Both the position numbers and the translations under genes were made by a program. A stretch of 64,000 bases of DNA from Myxococcales bacterium (GTDB lineage: Bacteria > Myxococcota_A > Polyangia > Nannocystales > Nannocystaceae): NCBI GenBank assembly GCA_020633335.1, contig JACKDU010000011.1:248001-312000 (forward strand). Reading direction: 5' to 3'. The notes under the pieces are model-generated. The model was given only the letters and a program-made list of their open reading frames with translations. It was not told the origin of the DNA and searched no databases. Shown here piece after piece: positions 21,031 through 30,472 of this stretch; position 1 is the stretch's first letter, and every line of letters begins with the position of its first letter.

Positions 21031-21840
21031 TCAGCGGGCCGGCTCGAGGATCAGCACCCGCGCGTCGACGTTGAGCACCTGGGCGCCGCCGGCGAGCTCG
21101 GCGAGCGGCGCATGCCAGTGGGCGTGGCCGCAGACCACGAGCGCGCGCTGGTTCTCGACCAGCCGCCGCAGCCGCGGGTTGCCGAGGCCCGCCGCGCCGT
21201 CATCGGGGCCCTCGTGGAGGAGGAGGACGTCGGGGCGGGCCTGGAGGAGGCCGGCGACCGCGGCCTCGAAGGCCTCCGGCGGGCGCCGGTTGGGTTTGCC
21301 TGGGCGCCCGCAGATCCCGCCGACGCCGGCGATCCGGAGCGCGTCGAGGGTGACGGTCACGCCGTCGAGGAGGTTGATCCCGGGCTCGCCGGCGAAGCGC
21401 GTCTGCTCGCCCGGGCCGCCGAAGAGGTCGTGGTTGCCGGCGACCCCGGCGACCCAGCGGAAGCCCGCGGCGAAGGCCCGCCAGACCTCGCGGACATCGC
21501 CGGTCGCCCCCATCTTGTCGGCCCTCGGCGCCGCGTAGAGGTCGCCCGCCAGGAAGGCGCCCATGCGCGCGAGCGGCGGGATCACCTCGAGCTCGGCGAG
21601 GGTCGCCAGCTCGTCGACCAGCGCGACCCCGAGGAGCGGCGCGACCTCGGCGTCGGCGCCTCGGGTCGCCGCCCGCCCCTGGAGATCCGAGGTCAGCACC
21701 AGGGCGTCGAGCGCCGACGGGAGCCCCTCGGCCCGGCCGCGGAGGATCGGCAGGGGCCGCAGCTGGGTCCCGCGCCCCGGCGCCGCGTCGACGTAGTCGA
21801 GGACGTGGAGCGGCTCAGCGTCGAGCTCGACGATCCGCAT
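21031..21840 (-). CDS. Calcineurin-like metallophosphoesterase
   Basis: 269 residues. The dimetal phosphoesterase motifs are visible but spread: TSDLQG (D-x-x-G variant), AGDLYA (GD), AGNHDLFGG (GNHD), LLHEGPDDG and a final CGHAHWHAPL (GHxH). The first motif is unusual because it lies some 50 residues in, after a segment that recites target values; this suggests an N-terminal extension. The substrate is unknown: candidates are phosphodiesters, nucleotides or phosphoproteins. It follows the SRPBCC gene by 13 nt, so the two form an operon. Confidence 0.85.
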   Translation of the reverse strand: MRIVELDAEPLHVLDYVDAAPGRGTQLRPLPILRGRAEGLPSALDALVLTSDLQGRAATRGADAEVAPLLGVALVDELATLAELEVIPPLARMGAFLAGDLYAAPRADKMGATGDVREVWRAFAAGFRWVAGVAGNHDLFGGPGEQTRFAGEPGINLLDGVTVTLDALRIAGVGGICGRPGKPNRRPPEAFEAAVAGLLQARPDVLLLHEGPDDGAAGLGNPRLRRLVENQRALVVCGHAHWHAPLAELAGGAQVLNVDARVLILEPAR

Positions 21841-21853
21841 GGCGAGCTGCGAA

Positions 21854-22324
21854 CTATAGATGCTCGGCCATCGCCACGCACTCGCGGCGGGTCACCGCGT
21901 GGCGGTGGGCGAAGGTCCGCTCGAGGTGGCGGCGGATCGCCCGGCCGCCGAGCGCCCGGCCGATCGGCCCGAGCGGGAGCGCGTAGGTCAGCGTGTCGGT
22001 CAGGCGCGCGCCGCCGGCGATGGCGTCGATCTGGCGCGCATGCACCCAGGTCGCGTAGGGGCCCCGGACCATCCGCTCGGTGAACGCGCGCCCCTCCTCG
22101 CAGGCGATCCGCTCGAGCTCGATCGGGATCCGCAGGGGCCCGACGCGGGCGCGAAAGACCACCCGCGTCCCGACCTCGAGCGACGCCGGCGAGGCGATCA
22201 CCTCGATCGGTTCGGAGGGCGGCTGGAGGAGCGCGAGCGCGTCGGGGCGCGCGTGGAAGGCCCAGACGATCGCCGGCGCGACCGGGAGCTCGACGCTCCG
22301 GGAGTAGCGCTCGAGGCGAGGCAC
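21854..22324 (-). CDS. SRPBCC-family lipid/ligand-binding protein
   Basis: 156 residues, the usual size for a single START/Bet v1-like domain. Seen: an opening strand with SVELPVAPAIVWAFHARPDALALL, a central FRARVGPLRIP hairpin, and the long C-terminal helix IRRHLERTFAHRHAVTRRE typical of the CYC1-type subgroup often annotated beside cell-division or sugar-epimerase genes. The fold encloses a hydrophobic cavity. No catalytic residues can be named. It is translated just before the metallophosphoesterase. Confidence 0.8.
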   Translation of the reverse strand: MPRLERYSRSVELPVAPAIVWAFHARPDALALLQPPSEPIEVIASPASLEVGTRVVFRARVGPLRIPIELERIACEEGRAFTERMVRGPYATWVHARQIDAIAGGARLTDTLTYALPLGPIGRALGGRAIRRHLERTFAHRHAVTRRECVAMAEHL

Positions 22325-22343
22325 CCTGCGCGTCGTCCTGCCC

Positions 22344-23066
22344 CTACGGCGTCGGCGCGCTGCCGGGCGCCTGGCCCCCGGGGTTCTGCGCCTTGACGTC
22401 GAGGACCTTGGCCTCCTGCGCCGGCGTCAGGGGGCTGTTGTTGACCACCTCGACCCGCGCGCGCGCGCGCTCGCCGTTGATCGTCGAGACCACCACCCGG
22501 TACTGGCTCCCCTCGATCAGGAGGCGCGCCCGGCTGTTGCCCCAGCTCCAGACGGTCACGTTGGCCTCCGGCGTCAGCACCTCGGGGGCCTCGGGGAGCT
22601 GGAGGCCGACGACCTTGAGCGCCTCCTCCCAGCTCGTCATCGGCCCCTCGCCCGGGAGGCCGGTGAAGTAGACGGCGCTCGAGATCCCGTCCTCGTAGTC
22701 GACGGTCACCGAGCCGAAGGTCCCGCTCTTGTCGGCGTAGGTCTGCTGGGCGAAGGAGCACTCGAAGAAGACGCGCTTGTCGCGGTGGCGGAAGCAGCTC
22801 TTCTTCATCATCCCCTTGCTGATCGGGTCGCCGAGGTGGGGCTCGACCTCCTGCGGCGAGAGCCCGAGGAGGCGGGTGAGCGGCAGCGGGACGTCCTCCT
22901 TGATGCTCGCCAGCGTGAGGTCGGCCGGGAGCCCGCCCTGAGCCGCGTCACCCGCGGCCGCGCCGCCCGCCGGCGCGCCGCCGCGCTCCCCCATACACCC
23001 GGTCGGCAGGGCGAGCGCCATGGCGAGTGTGAGGAGATGTGCGAAGCAGGGCTTCAGGGCGAGCAT
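22344..23066 (-). CDS. Hypothetical lipoprotein
   Basis: 240 residues with a signal peptide ending in the lipobox LPTGCMG (Cys about residue 24), then a Gly/Ala linker and a folded domain of about 170 residues with two cysteines (KKSCFRHRDKRVFFECSF) that could pair. The family is not recognised. The segment PLTRLLGLSPQEVEPHLGDP resembles SmpA/BamE-like openings in which a short helix precedes strands, but the match is too weak to claim. It lies directly beside tRNA-Leu(UAG), divergent from it. Confidence 0.75.
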   Translation of the reverse strand: MLALKPCFAHLLTLAMALALPTGCMGERGGAPAGGAAAGDAAQGGLPADLTLASIKEDVPLPLTRLLGLSPQEVEPHLGDPISKGMMKKSCFRHRDKRVFFECSFAQQTYADKSGTFGSVTVDYEDGISSAVYFTGLPGEGPMTSWEEALKVVGLQLPEAPEVLTPEANVTVWSWGNSRARLLIEGSQYRVVVSTINGERARARVEVVNNSPLTPAQEAKVLDVKAQNPGGQAPGSAPTP

Positions 23067-23091
23067 GGCGGCATGATACGCTCCCGCGCGC

Positions 23092-23173
<82 letters not shown>

Positions 23174-23248
23174 GGCGCAGACCGTCCCCAGGGCTGGGCC
23201 CGGTCGAACTTGACGCTACGTCACCTTTGAAGGTACCGAGGCCTCGCC

Positions 23249-24535
23249 GTGATCCGCACGCTCCTCCACCGGGCCGCTGTCTCCACCCTCGACGCCGTGA
23301 TCGACCGCGGCCAGAGCTCCGCCCGCGCGCCGGTGCGGCTCGCCGCCGACACCCTCGACCGCCTCCGCGGCTACGTCGGGCTCGAGCGGATCGGCCCCCG
23401 CGAGCCGCTCCCGGACTTCTCCCATGACCACCCGGACCAGCCGATGTGGCGCTCCGACAAGGAGAAGCTCCACCGCTACCGGGTCGACCGCGGGATCATC
23501 AAGCCCGAGGGCGAGGAGGCCGAGACCGCCGCCCCGCCGAAGGCGGCGCTGACGATCTACTACCGCCGCGGCTGCCCCTACTCGCGGGCGGCGCTCGATC
23601 TCCTGCGTGAGCGCGAGCTCCCCTTCAACGAGATCGACATGACCGACGACCAGGGCCTCCAGGCCCACGTCGCCCGGATCACCGGCCGCAAGACCTCGCC
23701 GCAGATCCTGATCCACGAGCAGCCGATCGGCGGCTTCGACGAGCTCCGCGAGCTCGCCCAGGGCGGCGAGCTCGAGGCGATGATCGAGGGCCCGCCGCCG
23801 CCCGACGGCGAGGAGGTGGTCGACGCGGTCTTCCCCGAGGATCCGGTCGAAATCAGCGTCGACGAGGTCCGCCAGCGCCTGGACGAGGGCTCGCCGCTCC
23901 TCCTCCTCGACGTCCGGACGGCCGACGAGGAGGAGGAGACCGGGGTCCTCCCCGGGGCGCTGCTGATCCCGCTCTCCGAGCTCGAGTCGCGGGTCGACGA
24001 GCTCACCCACACCGGCGTGTGGATCACCTACTGCCGCTCCGGCAAGCGCTCGCTCGCCGCCCGCGAGATCCTGGTCAAGCACGGCCACCCCAGCGTGCTC
24101 TCGATGCGCGGCGGGATCCTGGCGTGGCTCGACGCCGGGGGGCCGACGGTGCCGCCCTCGGAGGCCGCGATCGCCCGCCCGCGCCTCGACCTCAAGCGGA
24201 CGGTCAAGCTCCCGGTCTACCACCCCGAGCGCTCGCCCTTCGAGGGGCTCGAGCTCGAGGGCGAGGGCGCGGCCGGCGAGGGCGAGCGCCTCGAGGGCAA
24301 GGCGCTCGTCGATCGGGTCCTCGAGGTCCTCGACGAGGTCCGGCCGATGGTCCAGGCCGACGGCGGTGACATCGAGCTGATGGACGTCCAGGACGACGTC
24401 GTCGCCCTCCGCCTCACCGGCAACTGCATCGGCTGCCCGAGCTCGCAGGCGACCCTCAAGCAGGGGATCGAGCGCCGTCTGAGGCAGCGGATCCCGCAGC
24501 TCAAGGGGATCTCGTCGCCGCAGCTCAGCGCCTGA
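23249..24535 (+). CDS. Glutaredoxin-rhodanese-NifU C-terminal domain fusion
   Basis: 428 residues in three modules. (1) About 95-175: glutaredoxin with RRGCPYSRAAL, i.e. a CPYS monothiol-type active site, and the glutathione-binding TSPQILI and GGFDEL segments. (2) About 200-310: rhodanese with active-site loop YCRSGKRS and the persulfide-forming Cys. (3) About 350-420: NifU C-terminal Fe-S scaffold with GNCIGCPSS (CxxC). The first 90 residues are unassigned. Together these parts would relay sulfur as persulfide or hold and transfer Fe-S clusters. Monothiol glutaredoxins are known Fe-S carriers, which fits the fusion. The start is GTG at 23249; no other Fe-S biogenesis genes are nearby. It is cytoplasmic and lacks a signal. 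Confidence 0.9.
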   Translation: MIRTLLHRAAVSTLDAVIDRGQSSARAPVRLAADTLDRLRGYVGLERIGPREPLPDFSHDHPDQPMWRSDKEKLHRYRVDRGIIKPEGEEAETAAPPKAALTIYYRRGCPYSRAALDLLRERELPFNEIDMTDDQGLQAHVARITGRKTSPQILIHEQPIGGFDELRELAQGGELEAMIEGPPPPDGEEVVDAVFPEDPVEISVDEVRQRLDEGSPLLLLDVRTADEEEETGVLPGALLIPLSELESRVDELTHTGVWITYCRSGKRSLAAREILVKHGHPSVLSMRGGILAWLDAGGPTVPPSEAAIARPRLDLKRTVKLPVYHPERSPFEGLELEGEGAAGEGERLEGKALVDRVLEVLDEVRPMVQADGGDIELMDVQDDVVALRLTGNCIGCPSSQATLKQGIERRLRQRIPQLKGISSPQLSA

Positions 24536-24568
24536 GCGCCCGCCAGGGGGACGGGCTATCATGGCCCG

Positions 24569-25069
24569 GTGCTGCGTCGTCGCGGGCTCGCGTTGGTCGC
24601 GTCGATGGTGGCGCTCGTCGGCGCCTGCGCGCCGACCTCGGCGCCCGCGCCCGTGGTCCGCACGGTGAAGGTCGTCGACGCCGGCACCCGGGTCGTGCAG
24701 GTCTTCGAGCTCGCCGGATCGCCGACGACCGGGGTGATCAAGGGCCGCTGTTGCACCGCAGAGACGAGCCCGCCGCTCCGCGTGCGGGTCGTCGTCAACG
24801 ACGTCGACGCCGGGGGAGACCCCGCGCGGCACTCCCCCGAGGTCGACCTCCACGGCGCCCAGCGCTGCGCGGTCGAGAGCTACGGGTGTGAGGGGCGTCG
24901 TGGGGAGTGTGGGGTCGAGCTCCGCTGCGAGGTGCTCGCCCGCGAGGGGGAGGGGCCGATCGAGCTCGAGCTCTCGGCGGTCGAGGAGCTCGAGCCCCGC
25001 GGCTGCCAGGCGGAGGCCGAGCGGCCGCTCGCCCTCGTCGGCGACGCCATGGTGCTGGGGCCGCGCTGA
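24569..25069 (+). CDS. Hypothetical cysteine-containing lipoprotein
   Basis: 166 residues from a GTG start. The signal peptide ends in a lipobox (ALVGACAP, Cys about 20). The mature part has six or more cysteines (RCCTAE, QRCAVESYGCEGRRGECGVELRC) and a strand-rich pattern, suggesting a disulfide-stabilised beta fold outside the cytoplasm. The family is not recognised. It begins 33 nt after the Fe-S fusion gene and could be cotranscribed, though the products act in different compartments. Confidence 0.7.
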   Translation: MLRRRGLALVASMVALVGACAPTSAPAPVVRTVKVVDAGTRVVQVFELAGSPTTGVIKGRCCTAETSPPLRVRVVVNDVDAGGDPARHSPEVDLHGAQRCAVESYGCEGRRGECGVELRCEVLAREGEGPIELELSAVEELEPRGCQAEAERPLALVGDAMVLGPR

Positions 25070-25078
25070 GGCGCTTCG

Positions 25079-25591
25079 CTAGGCGACGCGCTGACCGCAG
25101 AAGCGGCAGAGCGAGGGCTCGCTCGGGCTGACGATCACCTCGGAGACGCCGCCGCAGGACGGGCAGGTGAGGCTGAGCTGGCGGACGCCGGTGGTCGTCG
25201 ACGCCGACACGAAGACGCCCTGCTCGAAGTCCATGCGCCCGGCGAGGCGGCCGGCGGCGATCGCCTGGAGGACCAGCTCGCGCACCCGCGGGATCGGCAC
25301 GCCGAGCTGGCTCGAGAGCTGCTGGAGGGGGAGGCGCGACGACGCCTGGCCCATCGCCACCACCTGATCGAGGAGGTGCTGGCTCCGGCGGGTGCGGAGC
25401 CCGAGGAGGAGGAGGACGAGCCCCGGGACGCCGAAGACCCCGAGGGCCATGATCAGCACCGCGAGCCCCGAGCTCGGGTCCTCGGGCTTGGACGGCGCGG
25501 CCATCATCCCGAGGCCGATCGCCGAGCACGAGACCCCGACGAAGGAGAGGATCCCGCCGAGGACCAGCTTGACGCCGAGCGACTTCTTCAT
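25079..25591 (-). CDS. Two-helix membrane protein with zinc-ribbon tail
   Basis: 170 residues from the ATG at 25591 (a GTG four codons upstream is possible but would overlap the GGAGA ribosome site). Two hydrophobic segments lie at about residues 5-32 and 45-65, followed by a winged-helix-like region (LLDQVVAMGQASSRLPLQQLSSQLGV) and a zinc ribbon with the pairs CPSC and CRFC. The soluble part probably faces the cytoplasm. This resembles small membrane-anchored PCI/winged-helix proteins; the function is unknown. It converges with the lipoprotein gene at 24569-25069, with 9 nt between the stops. Confidence 0.75.
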   Translation of the reverse strand: MKKSLGVKLVLGGILSFVGVSCSAIGLGMMAAPSKPEDPSSGLAVLIMALGVFGVPGLVLLLLGLRTRRSQHLLDQVVAMGQASSRLPLQQLSSQLGVPIPRVRELVLQAIAAGRLAGRMDFEQGVFVSASTTTGVRQLSLTCPSCGGVSEVIVSPSEPSLCRFCGQRVA

Positions 25592-25712
25592 CGTTGCGAT
25601 CACTCTCCGCGCGTCGCCTCCGGGCTGTCAAGGCGAGCGGCCGAGGGCGGAGGCGCCCGCCGCGAGCGGCCTCGCGGTCGGCTCGTTCGCCTGGCCCTTC
25701 GGGCGGGCCGCG

Positions 25713-26318
25713 CTAGCCGACCTTCTGGAGCCGGCCGGCGACGCCCGAGCGCGCGAGCCCGTCGAGGACCCGCTGGATCGCCGACGCGAAGGTGCTGGCG
25801 AAGACCTCGTCGGTCCGCCGCTTGTCGGTCAGGGTGACCGCGCCGTTGGCGGTGCCCGCGAAGCGGTAGACGTAGGTCGGCGCGCCCGGCAGGCGGATCT
25901 CGAGGGAGAAGCGCATGGTCCCGACCCAGCTCTTGTTGGCGGCGCTGGCGTAGGCGAGGCCGAGCTCGTCGATGCTGACGAAGCCGACCAGGCGCTCGCC
26001 GGCCGGCACCTGGGCGGTCGGGTCGACGACCGTCACCGAGTCGAAGATCGATCCGAGGGCGACCCGGAGGTCGCGCTCGACGAAGGTGCGGACGTTGTAG
26101 ACATCGACCGAGGGCCCGCCGGGGGCGCTCGCGCGCATGTGCTCGGGGATCCGGGCGCTGTCGCGGATCAGGTAGAGGGGGAGGTGGATCCGCTGGTCGA
26201 CCATCGGCGGCGTCGCGGTGATCGCCAGCTCCTCGAGATCGACGGCCCGGTATCCGCAGGCGAAGGCCGGGGCGAGGGCGAGGGCGAGGGCGATGGCGGC
26301 GCGGGCGGAGGAGGCCAT
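25713..26318 (-). CDS. Hypothetical lipoprotein
   Basis: 201 residues with a signal peptide ending at LAPAFACGYRA (lipobox Cys about 21). The mature domain of about 180 residues has alternating strands (VDVYNVRTFVERDLRVALGSIFDSVTVVD) and the phrase YRFAGTANGAVTLTD. The overall plan, a short lipoprotein with RxV repeats and a final amphipathic helix, recalls LptE/LPS-assembly or DUF4136-like lipoproteins, but this is an impression only. It is divergent from the M23 peptidase gene, with 116 nt between the starts. Confidence 0.72.
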   Translation of the reverse strand: MASSARAAIALALALAPAFACGYRAVDLEELAITATPPMVDQRIHLPLYLIRDSARIPEHMRASAPGGPSVDVYNVRTFVERDLRVALGSIFDSVTVVDPTAQVPAGERLVGFVSIDELGLAYASAANKSWVGTMRFSLEIRLPGAPTYVYRFAGTANGAVTLTDKRRTDEVFASTFASAIQRVLDGLARSGVAGRLQKVG

Positions 26319-26434
26319 GCTGGCCGCGACCTTAGCAGAGATCTCGAGGGGGCCGGATTCGAGGTCCTGCCGGTGAGCGCGCGGTGATTGCGCGAGATCG
26401 CCCCTCGGTGCGCGAGATCGGGCATCATGCGCCC

Positions 26435-27961
26435 ATGGCCCGAATCGCCGCCGCGTCCCTCCCGCTCGCCGCCGCCCTCGCCCTCGCGGCCCCTGGCCCC
26501 GCGCAGGCGGCGGAGTGCGCCTGGGCCTTCCCGGTCGGGACGCAGCCGGAGAGCCCGGCGCCCCTCGCCGACAACCACCCGGTGGGCGGGATGAACCTCC
26601 CGGAGTACGGCGCCCACCTCGGCGGCGACTACTGGAGCGGGGGCGGCTGCACGGATCTCGGCCAGCCCGTCTACGCGGCCGCCGACGGCGAGATCGTCGA
26701 GATCGTCGACAACCTCGGCTCCTACCTCGACGTCGTCGTCATCCGCCACGCGGTCCCCGAGATCGGGCCGATCTACACGATGTACGGCCACATCGCCCGC
26801 GACCCCGGGCTCAGCGAGGGGGCCAAGGTCACCCGCCGCCAGAAGATCGGCGAGATCGCCGATGTCCTCCAGTACTTCTCGCCCTGCCACCTCCACTTCG
26901 AGATCCTGAACGAGTCGGCCTATCAGAACGGGCCCTTCTGCAGCGGCTGCCAGAACGCGGGCTACCACGTCTCGCCCGGCTACGATCAGAAGAAGGGGGT
27001 GACCAAAGGGACAGCCGTCAGCGGCGACGAGTACCTCGAGGTCAACGACGGCGTCGCCGACAACCGCTGGTACTTCACCGACGCCTTCGTCGAGGCCCGC
27101 CTCGATCAGACCTGCGGCGCGTGCGGGGACGGCATGTGCGACGCCGGCGAGGACTTCGAGAATTGCCCGGCCGACTGCGATCCCTGCCAGTGGATCCCGC
27201 CGCCGGGGACGACCCTCGGCGAGGACGGCCCCTGCTTCAGCAGCGGCGGCAACCCGAAGTACTGGTACCCGGCCCAGGACGCGGGTCACAACGGATCGCT
27301 CCTCTGGACCCACACCACCGACTCCGACATGGTCGACAACTACGGGGTCTGGGAGCTGGTCTTCCAGGAGAGCGGCGACTACGAGGTCGAGATCTACGCC
27401 GACCCCGCGTACGCCCAGAGCAAGGAGGCGGCGTACATCGTCGCCCACGCCGGGGTCCAGGACGTGGTGGCGGTCGATCAGGGGGCGGCGGGCGGCTGGG
27501 CGAGCCTCGGGATCTTCCACTTTAACGCCGGCGGCGGTCAGTCGCTCCGGCTCAACGACAACACCGGCGAGCCCTTCGCCGACAAGGTGCAGATCGTCTT
27601 CGACGCGGTCCGGGTGACCCGGGTCGGCGAGCCCGACACGACGAGCGGGGGCGACACGTCGACGAGCGGCGGGAGCACGTCGACGAGCGGCGGGAGCACG
27701 TCGACGAGCGGCAGCGACGGCGGGAGCAGCGACGGCGGCAGCGGCAGCGGAGGCGGCGACGGCGGCGCGACCGACACCGGCGGATCGGGCGACAGCGCGG
27801 GCTCGTCGGTGAGCGAGAGCGGCTTCTCGGCGAGCGTCGGCGGCGACGGCGAGGCCGCGCCGGACGGCTGCGCCTGCCGCAGCGCGGGCGGCCGCGGCTC
27901 GCTCGCGCCGCTCGGGCTGCTCGGGCTCGTCGCCCTCATTCGTCGGCGGCGCCGCGTCTAG
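26435..27961 (+). CDS. M23-family peptidase with cysteine-rich module, golvesin-like domain and MYXO-CTERM tail
   Basis: 508 residues from the ATG at 26435, which begins a signal peptide cut after AQAAE; the frame is open upstream but without such a signal. Domains: LytM/M23 metallopeptidase at about 40-190 with the zinc ligands in AHLGGDYW and CHLHFEI; a short cysteine-rich module (CGACGDGMCDAGED); a golvesin C-terminal-like beta domain (KYWYPAQDAGHNGS); a Ser/Thr/Gly linker made partly by 21-bp DNA repeats at 27656-27718; and a MYXO-CTERM sorting tail (CACRSAGG, hydrophobic helix, RRRRR). M23 enzymes cut peptidoglycan cross-links or glycine-rich peptides. The tail predicts myxosortase processing and surface anchoring through the Cys. 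Confidence 0.92.
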   Translation: MARIAAASLPLAAALALAAPGPAQAAECAWAFPVGTQPESPAPLADNHPVGGMNLPEYGAHLGGDYWSGGGCTDLGQPVYAAADGEIVEIVDNLGSYLDVVVIRHAVPEIGPIYTMYGHIARDPGLSEGAKVTRRQKIGEIADVLQYFSPCHLHFEILNESAYQNGPFCSGCQNAGYHVSPGYDQKKGVTKGTAVSGDEYLEVNDGVADNRWYFTDAFVEARLDQTCGACGDGMCDAGEDFENCPADCDPCQWIPPPGTTLGEDGPCFSSGGNPKYWYPAQDAGHNGSLLWTHTTDSDMVDNYGVWELVFQESGDYEVEIYADPAYAQSKEAAYIVAHAGVQDVVAVDQGAAGGWASLGIFHFNAGGGQSLRLNDNTGEPFADKVQIVFDAVRVTRVGEPDTTSGGDTSTSGGSTSTSGGSTSTSGSDGGSSDGGSGSGGGDGGATDTGGSGDSAGSSVSESGFSASVGGDGEAAPDGCACRSAGGRGSLAPLGLLGLVALIRRRRRV

Positions 27962-27965
27962 AACT

Positions 27966-27985
27966 ACCTGTCCGATGGGCCAGGT
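27966..27985. repeat. Copy of the dispersed palindrome between convergent genes
   Basis: ACCTGTCC GATG GGCCAGGT, 7 of 8 arm positions pair. It begins 4 nt after the M23 peptidase stop and 17 nt from the modC stop. Confidence 0.8.
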
Positions 27986-28002
27986 AAACGAGGCCGCGCG
28001 CG

Positions 28003-28733
<731 letters not shown>

Positions 28734-28737
<4 letters not shown>

Positions 28738-29534
28738 TCGCGGCCCCCATGGCGCTCGCCCGGGAGGAGGCGGCCGCGGAGCGCGACGAGGACGACGAGC
28801 GCGAGGCCGAGGAGGAGCACCCCGAGCGCGACCGCGGCCGGCGGGTCGACCTGGAGGGCGGTGTAGATCGCCAGCGGCATCGTCCGCGTGCGGCCGGCGA
28901 GGTTGCCCGCGAAGGTGATCGTCGCCCCGAACTCGCCGAGCGCGCGGGCCCAGGCGAGGGCGATCCCGGAGGCGAGCGCCGGCCGCAGGAGCGGTAGGGT
29001 GATCGTCCAGAGGACCCGGAGGCGGCCGGCGCCGAGGGTCGCGGCCGCGGCCTCGAGGCGCGGGTCGATCGCCAACAAACCTGCCTCAAGGGACAGAATC
29101 AAAAAGGGCGCGGCGACGAAGGCGACGGCGACGATCGCCCCCGCGGTGGTGAAGGGGAGGCTGATCCCGAGGGCGCCGAGGAGCTCGCCGAAGAGGCCGC
29201 GGCGGCCGAAGGTGACCAGGAGCGCGAGGCCGCCGACGACCGGCGGCAGGACCATCGGCAGGGCGACGAGGCCGCGGAGGAGCGCCTTGCCCGGGAGCTC
29301 GACGCGGGCGAGGAGGTAGGCGAGCGGGAGGCCGAGCGCGAGCGCCAGGAGGACCGCGGCGCTCGAGACCACGAGCGAGAGCGTGAGCGCGTCGACGACC
29401 GCCGGCGAGGCGAGTTGCGCGGCCAGGGCCGCCGGCTCGAGGTGGGCGAGGAGGCCGACGAGGGGCGCGACCAGGCCAGCGACCGCGAGGAGGCCGAGGA
29501 CGCTGAGCAGGTGATCGCTGGGTTGCCGGCGCAT
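28734..29534 (-). CDS. modB: Molybdate-type ABC transporter permease
   Basis: 266 residues with five to six membrane helices, like ModB/CysT-type permeases. The cytoplasmic EAA loop is visible as EAAAATLGAGRLRVLWTITLP, followed by ALGEFGATITFAGN, a segment typical of molybdate/tungstate permeases. It lies between modA and modC, with 131 nt upstream to the modA stop. One odd feature is a patch of A/T-rich rare codons (nt 29076-29107, residues FLILSLEAGLL) that coincides with a copy of the dispersed palindrome. Confidence 0.9.
29079..29098. repeat. Copy of the dispersed palindrome inside modB
   Basis: ACCTGCCT CAAG GGACAGAA. On the coding strand CTG TCC CTT GAG GCA GGT TTG is a local break from the usual codon choice. 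Confidence 0.55.
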
Positions 29535-29665
29535 CGGCGGCGCGATGATGGCACAGCGCAGGCGCGCGCGGGATCGCGCGGGGCGGATCGATCGCGGCGG
29601 GCTCGGATCACCGGCGCCGCGCGGCCGCCAGCGCCGTCACACGCGGCCGCGGCGACGAATCGACG

Positions 29666-30435
29666 TCAGGGCGGCGCGAAGCCGAGGCCGGCGAAGATCG
29701 CCTGCGCGGGCGCCTCGAGGAGCGCCGCGACGAAGGCGCGGGCGAGCGCCGGGTCGCTCGCGCCGCGGAGCGGGCTCGCGTGGTAGGTCGCGCGGATCGA
29801 CTCGGCGCCGGCGAGCTCGATCACCCGCACGCTCCCGGGCGCCGCGGCCCGGACGTCGGTGGCGTAGACGATCCCAGCGTCCGCCTCGCCGAGGCTGACC
29901 TTCTGGACGACGGCGCGGACGTTGTCCTCCTCGGAGACGACCCGCGCCTCGACGGCCGCGCGGAGGCCGAGGCGATCGAGGCGGCGCGGGCGTAGGCGCC
30001 GGCCGGGACCTCGGGCGCGCAGAGGACGACCTTGCGCTCCGCGGCCGCGAGGTCGGCGGCCTCGGCGAGCGCGACCTCGCTGCCGGCGATCACCACGAGG
30101 CGGTTGGCGGCGATCGTCGTCGGCGCCTCGGCGAGCCCCGCGTCGACGACCCGCTGGAGCTGCGCGAGGTCGGCGGAGACGAAGACGTCGACCGCGGCGC
30201 CGGCGAGGATCTGGGCGGCGAGCGCCTGCGATCCCGCGAGGTCGAGGAGGAGCTCGACCTCCGGGTGCGCGCCCTCGAAGTCGCGGGCGATCGCCGTGAG
30301 CGCCTCGCTCAGCGACATCGCGGCCGCGACCGTCAGCGGCCGGCGCCCCGAGCTCGAGCGCCGGCAGCCGAGCGCGAGGCCGAGGGCGGCCGCCAGCCAG
30401 CGGCGGCGGGTCGGATCGGCGGGCGCGTCGTCCAC
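29666..30435 (-). pseudogene. modA: Molybdate-binding periplasmic protein, one frame break
   Basis: Read through a 1-nt loss near 29978-29984, the gene encodes about 256 residues, the normal ModA length. The first frame has a Tat/lipoprotein-like leader (TRRRWLAAALGLALGC), the typical opening LTVAAAMSLSEAL, SGSQALAAQ-like LAGSQALAAQI, VDVFVSADLAQ and the segment APEVPAGAYARA. The second frame continues with LDRLGLRAAVEARVVSEEDN, VRAVVQKVSLGEADAGIVYATDV and ends FAGLGFAPP. Both halves are well conserved in style, so a sequencing error is at least as likely as a real loss. Without the repair the transporter would lack its substrate-binding protein. Confidence 0.85.
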
Positions 30436-30472
30436 GGGCGGAGCTTGCCCGAGCGCGATCGACCCGGCAACC

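Noticed and set aside
23211..23240. TTGACG-17-GTACCG as a promoter of the glutaredoxin fusion gene
   Set aside because: The -10 match is poor and would leave almost no leader; kept only as a possibility.
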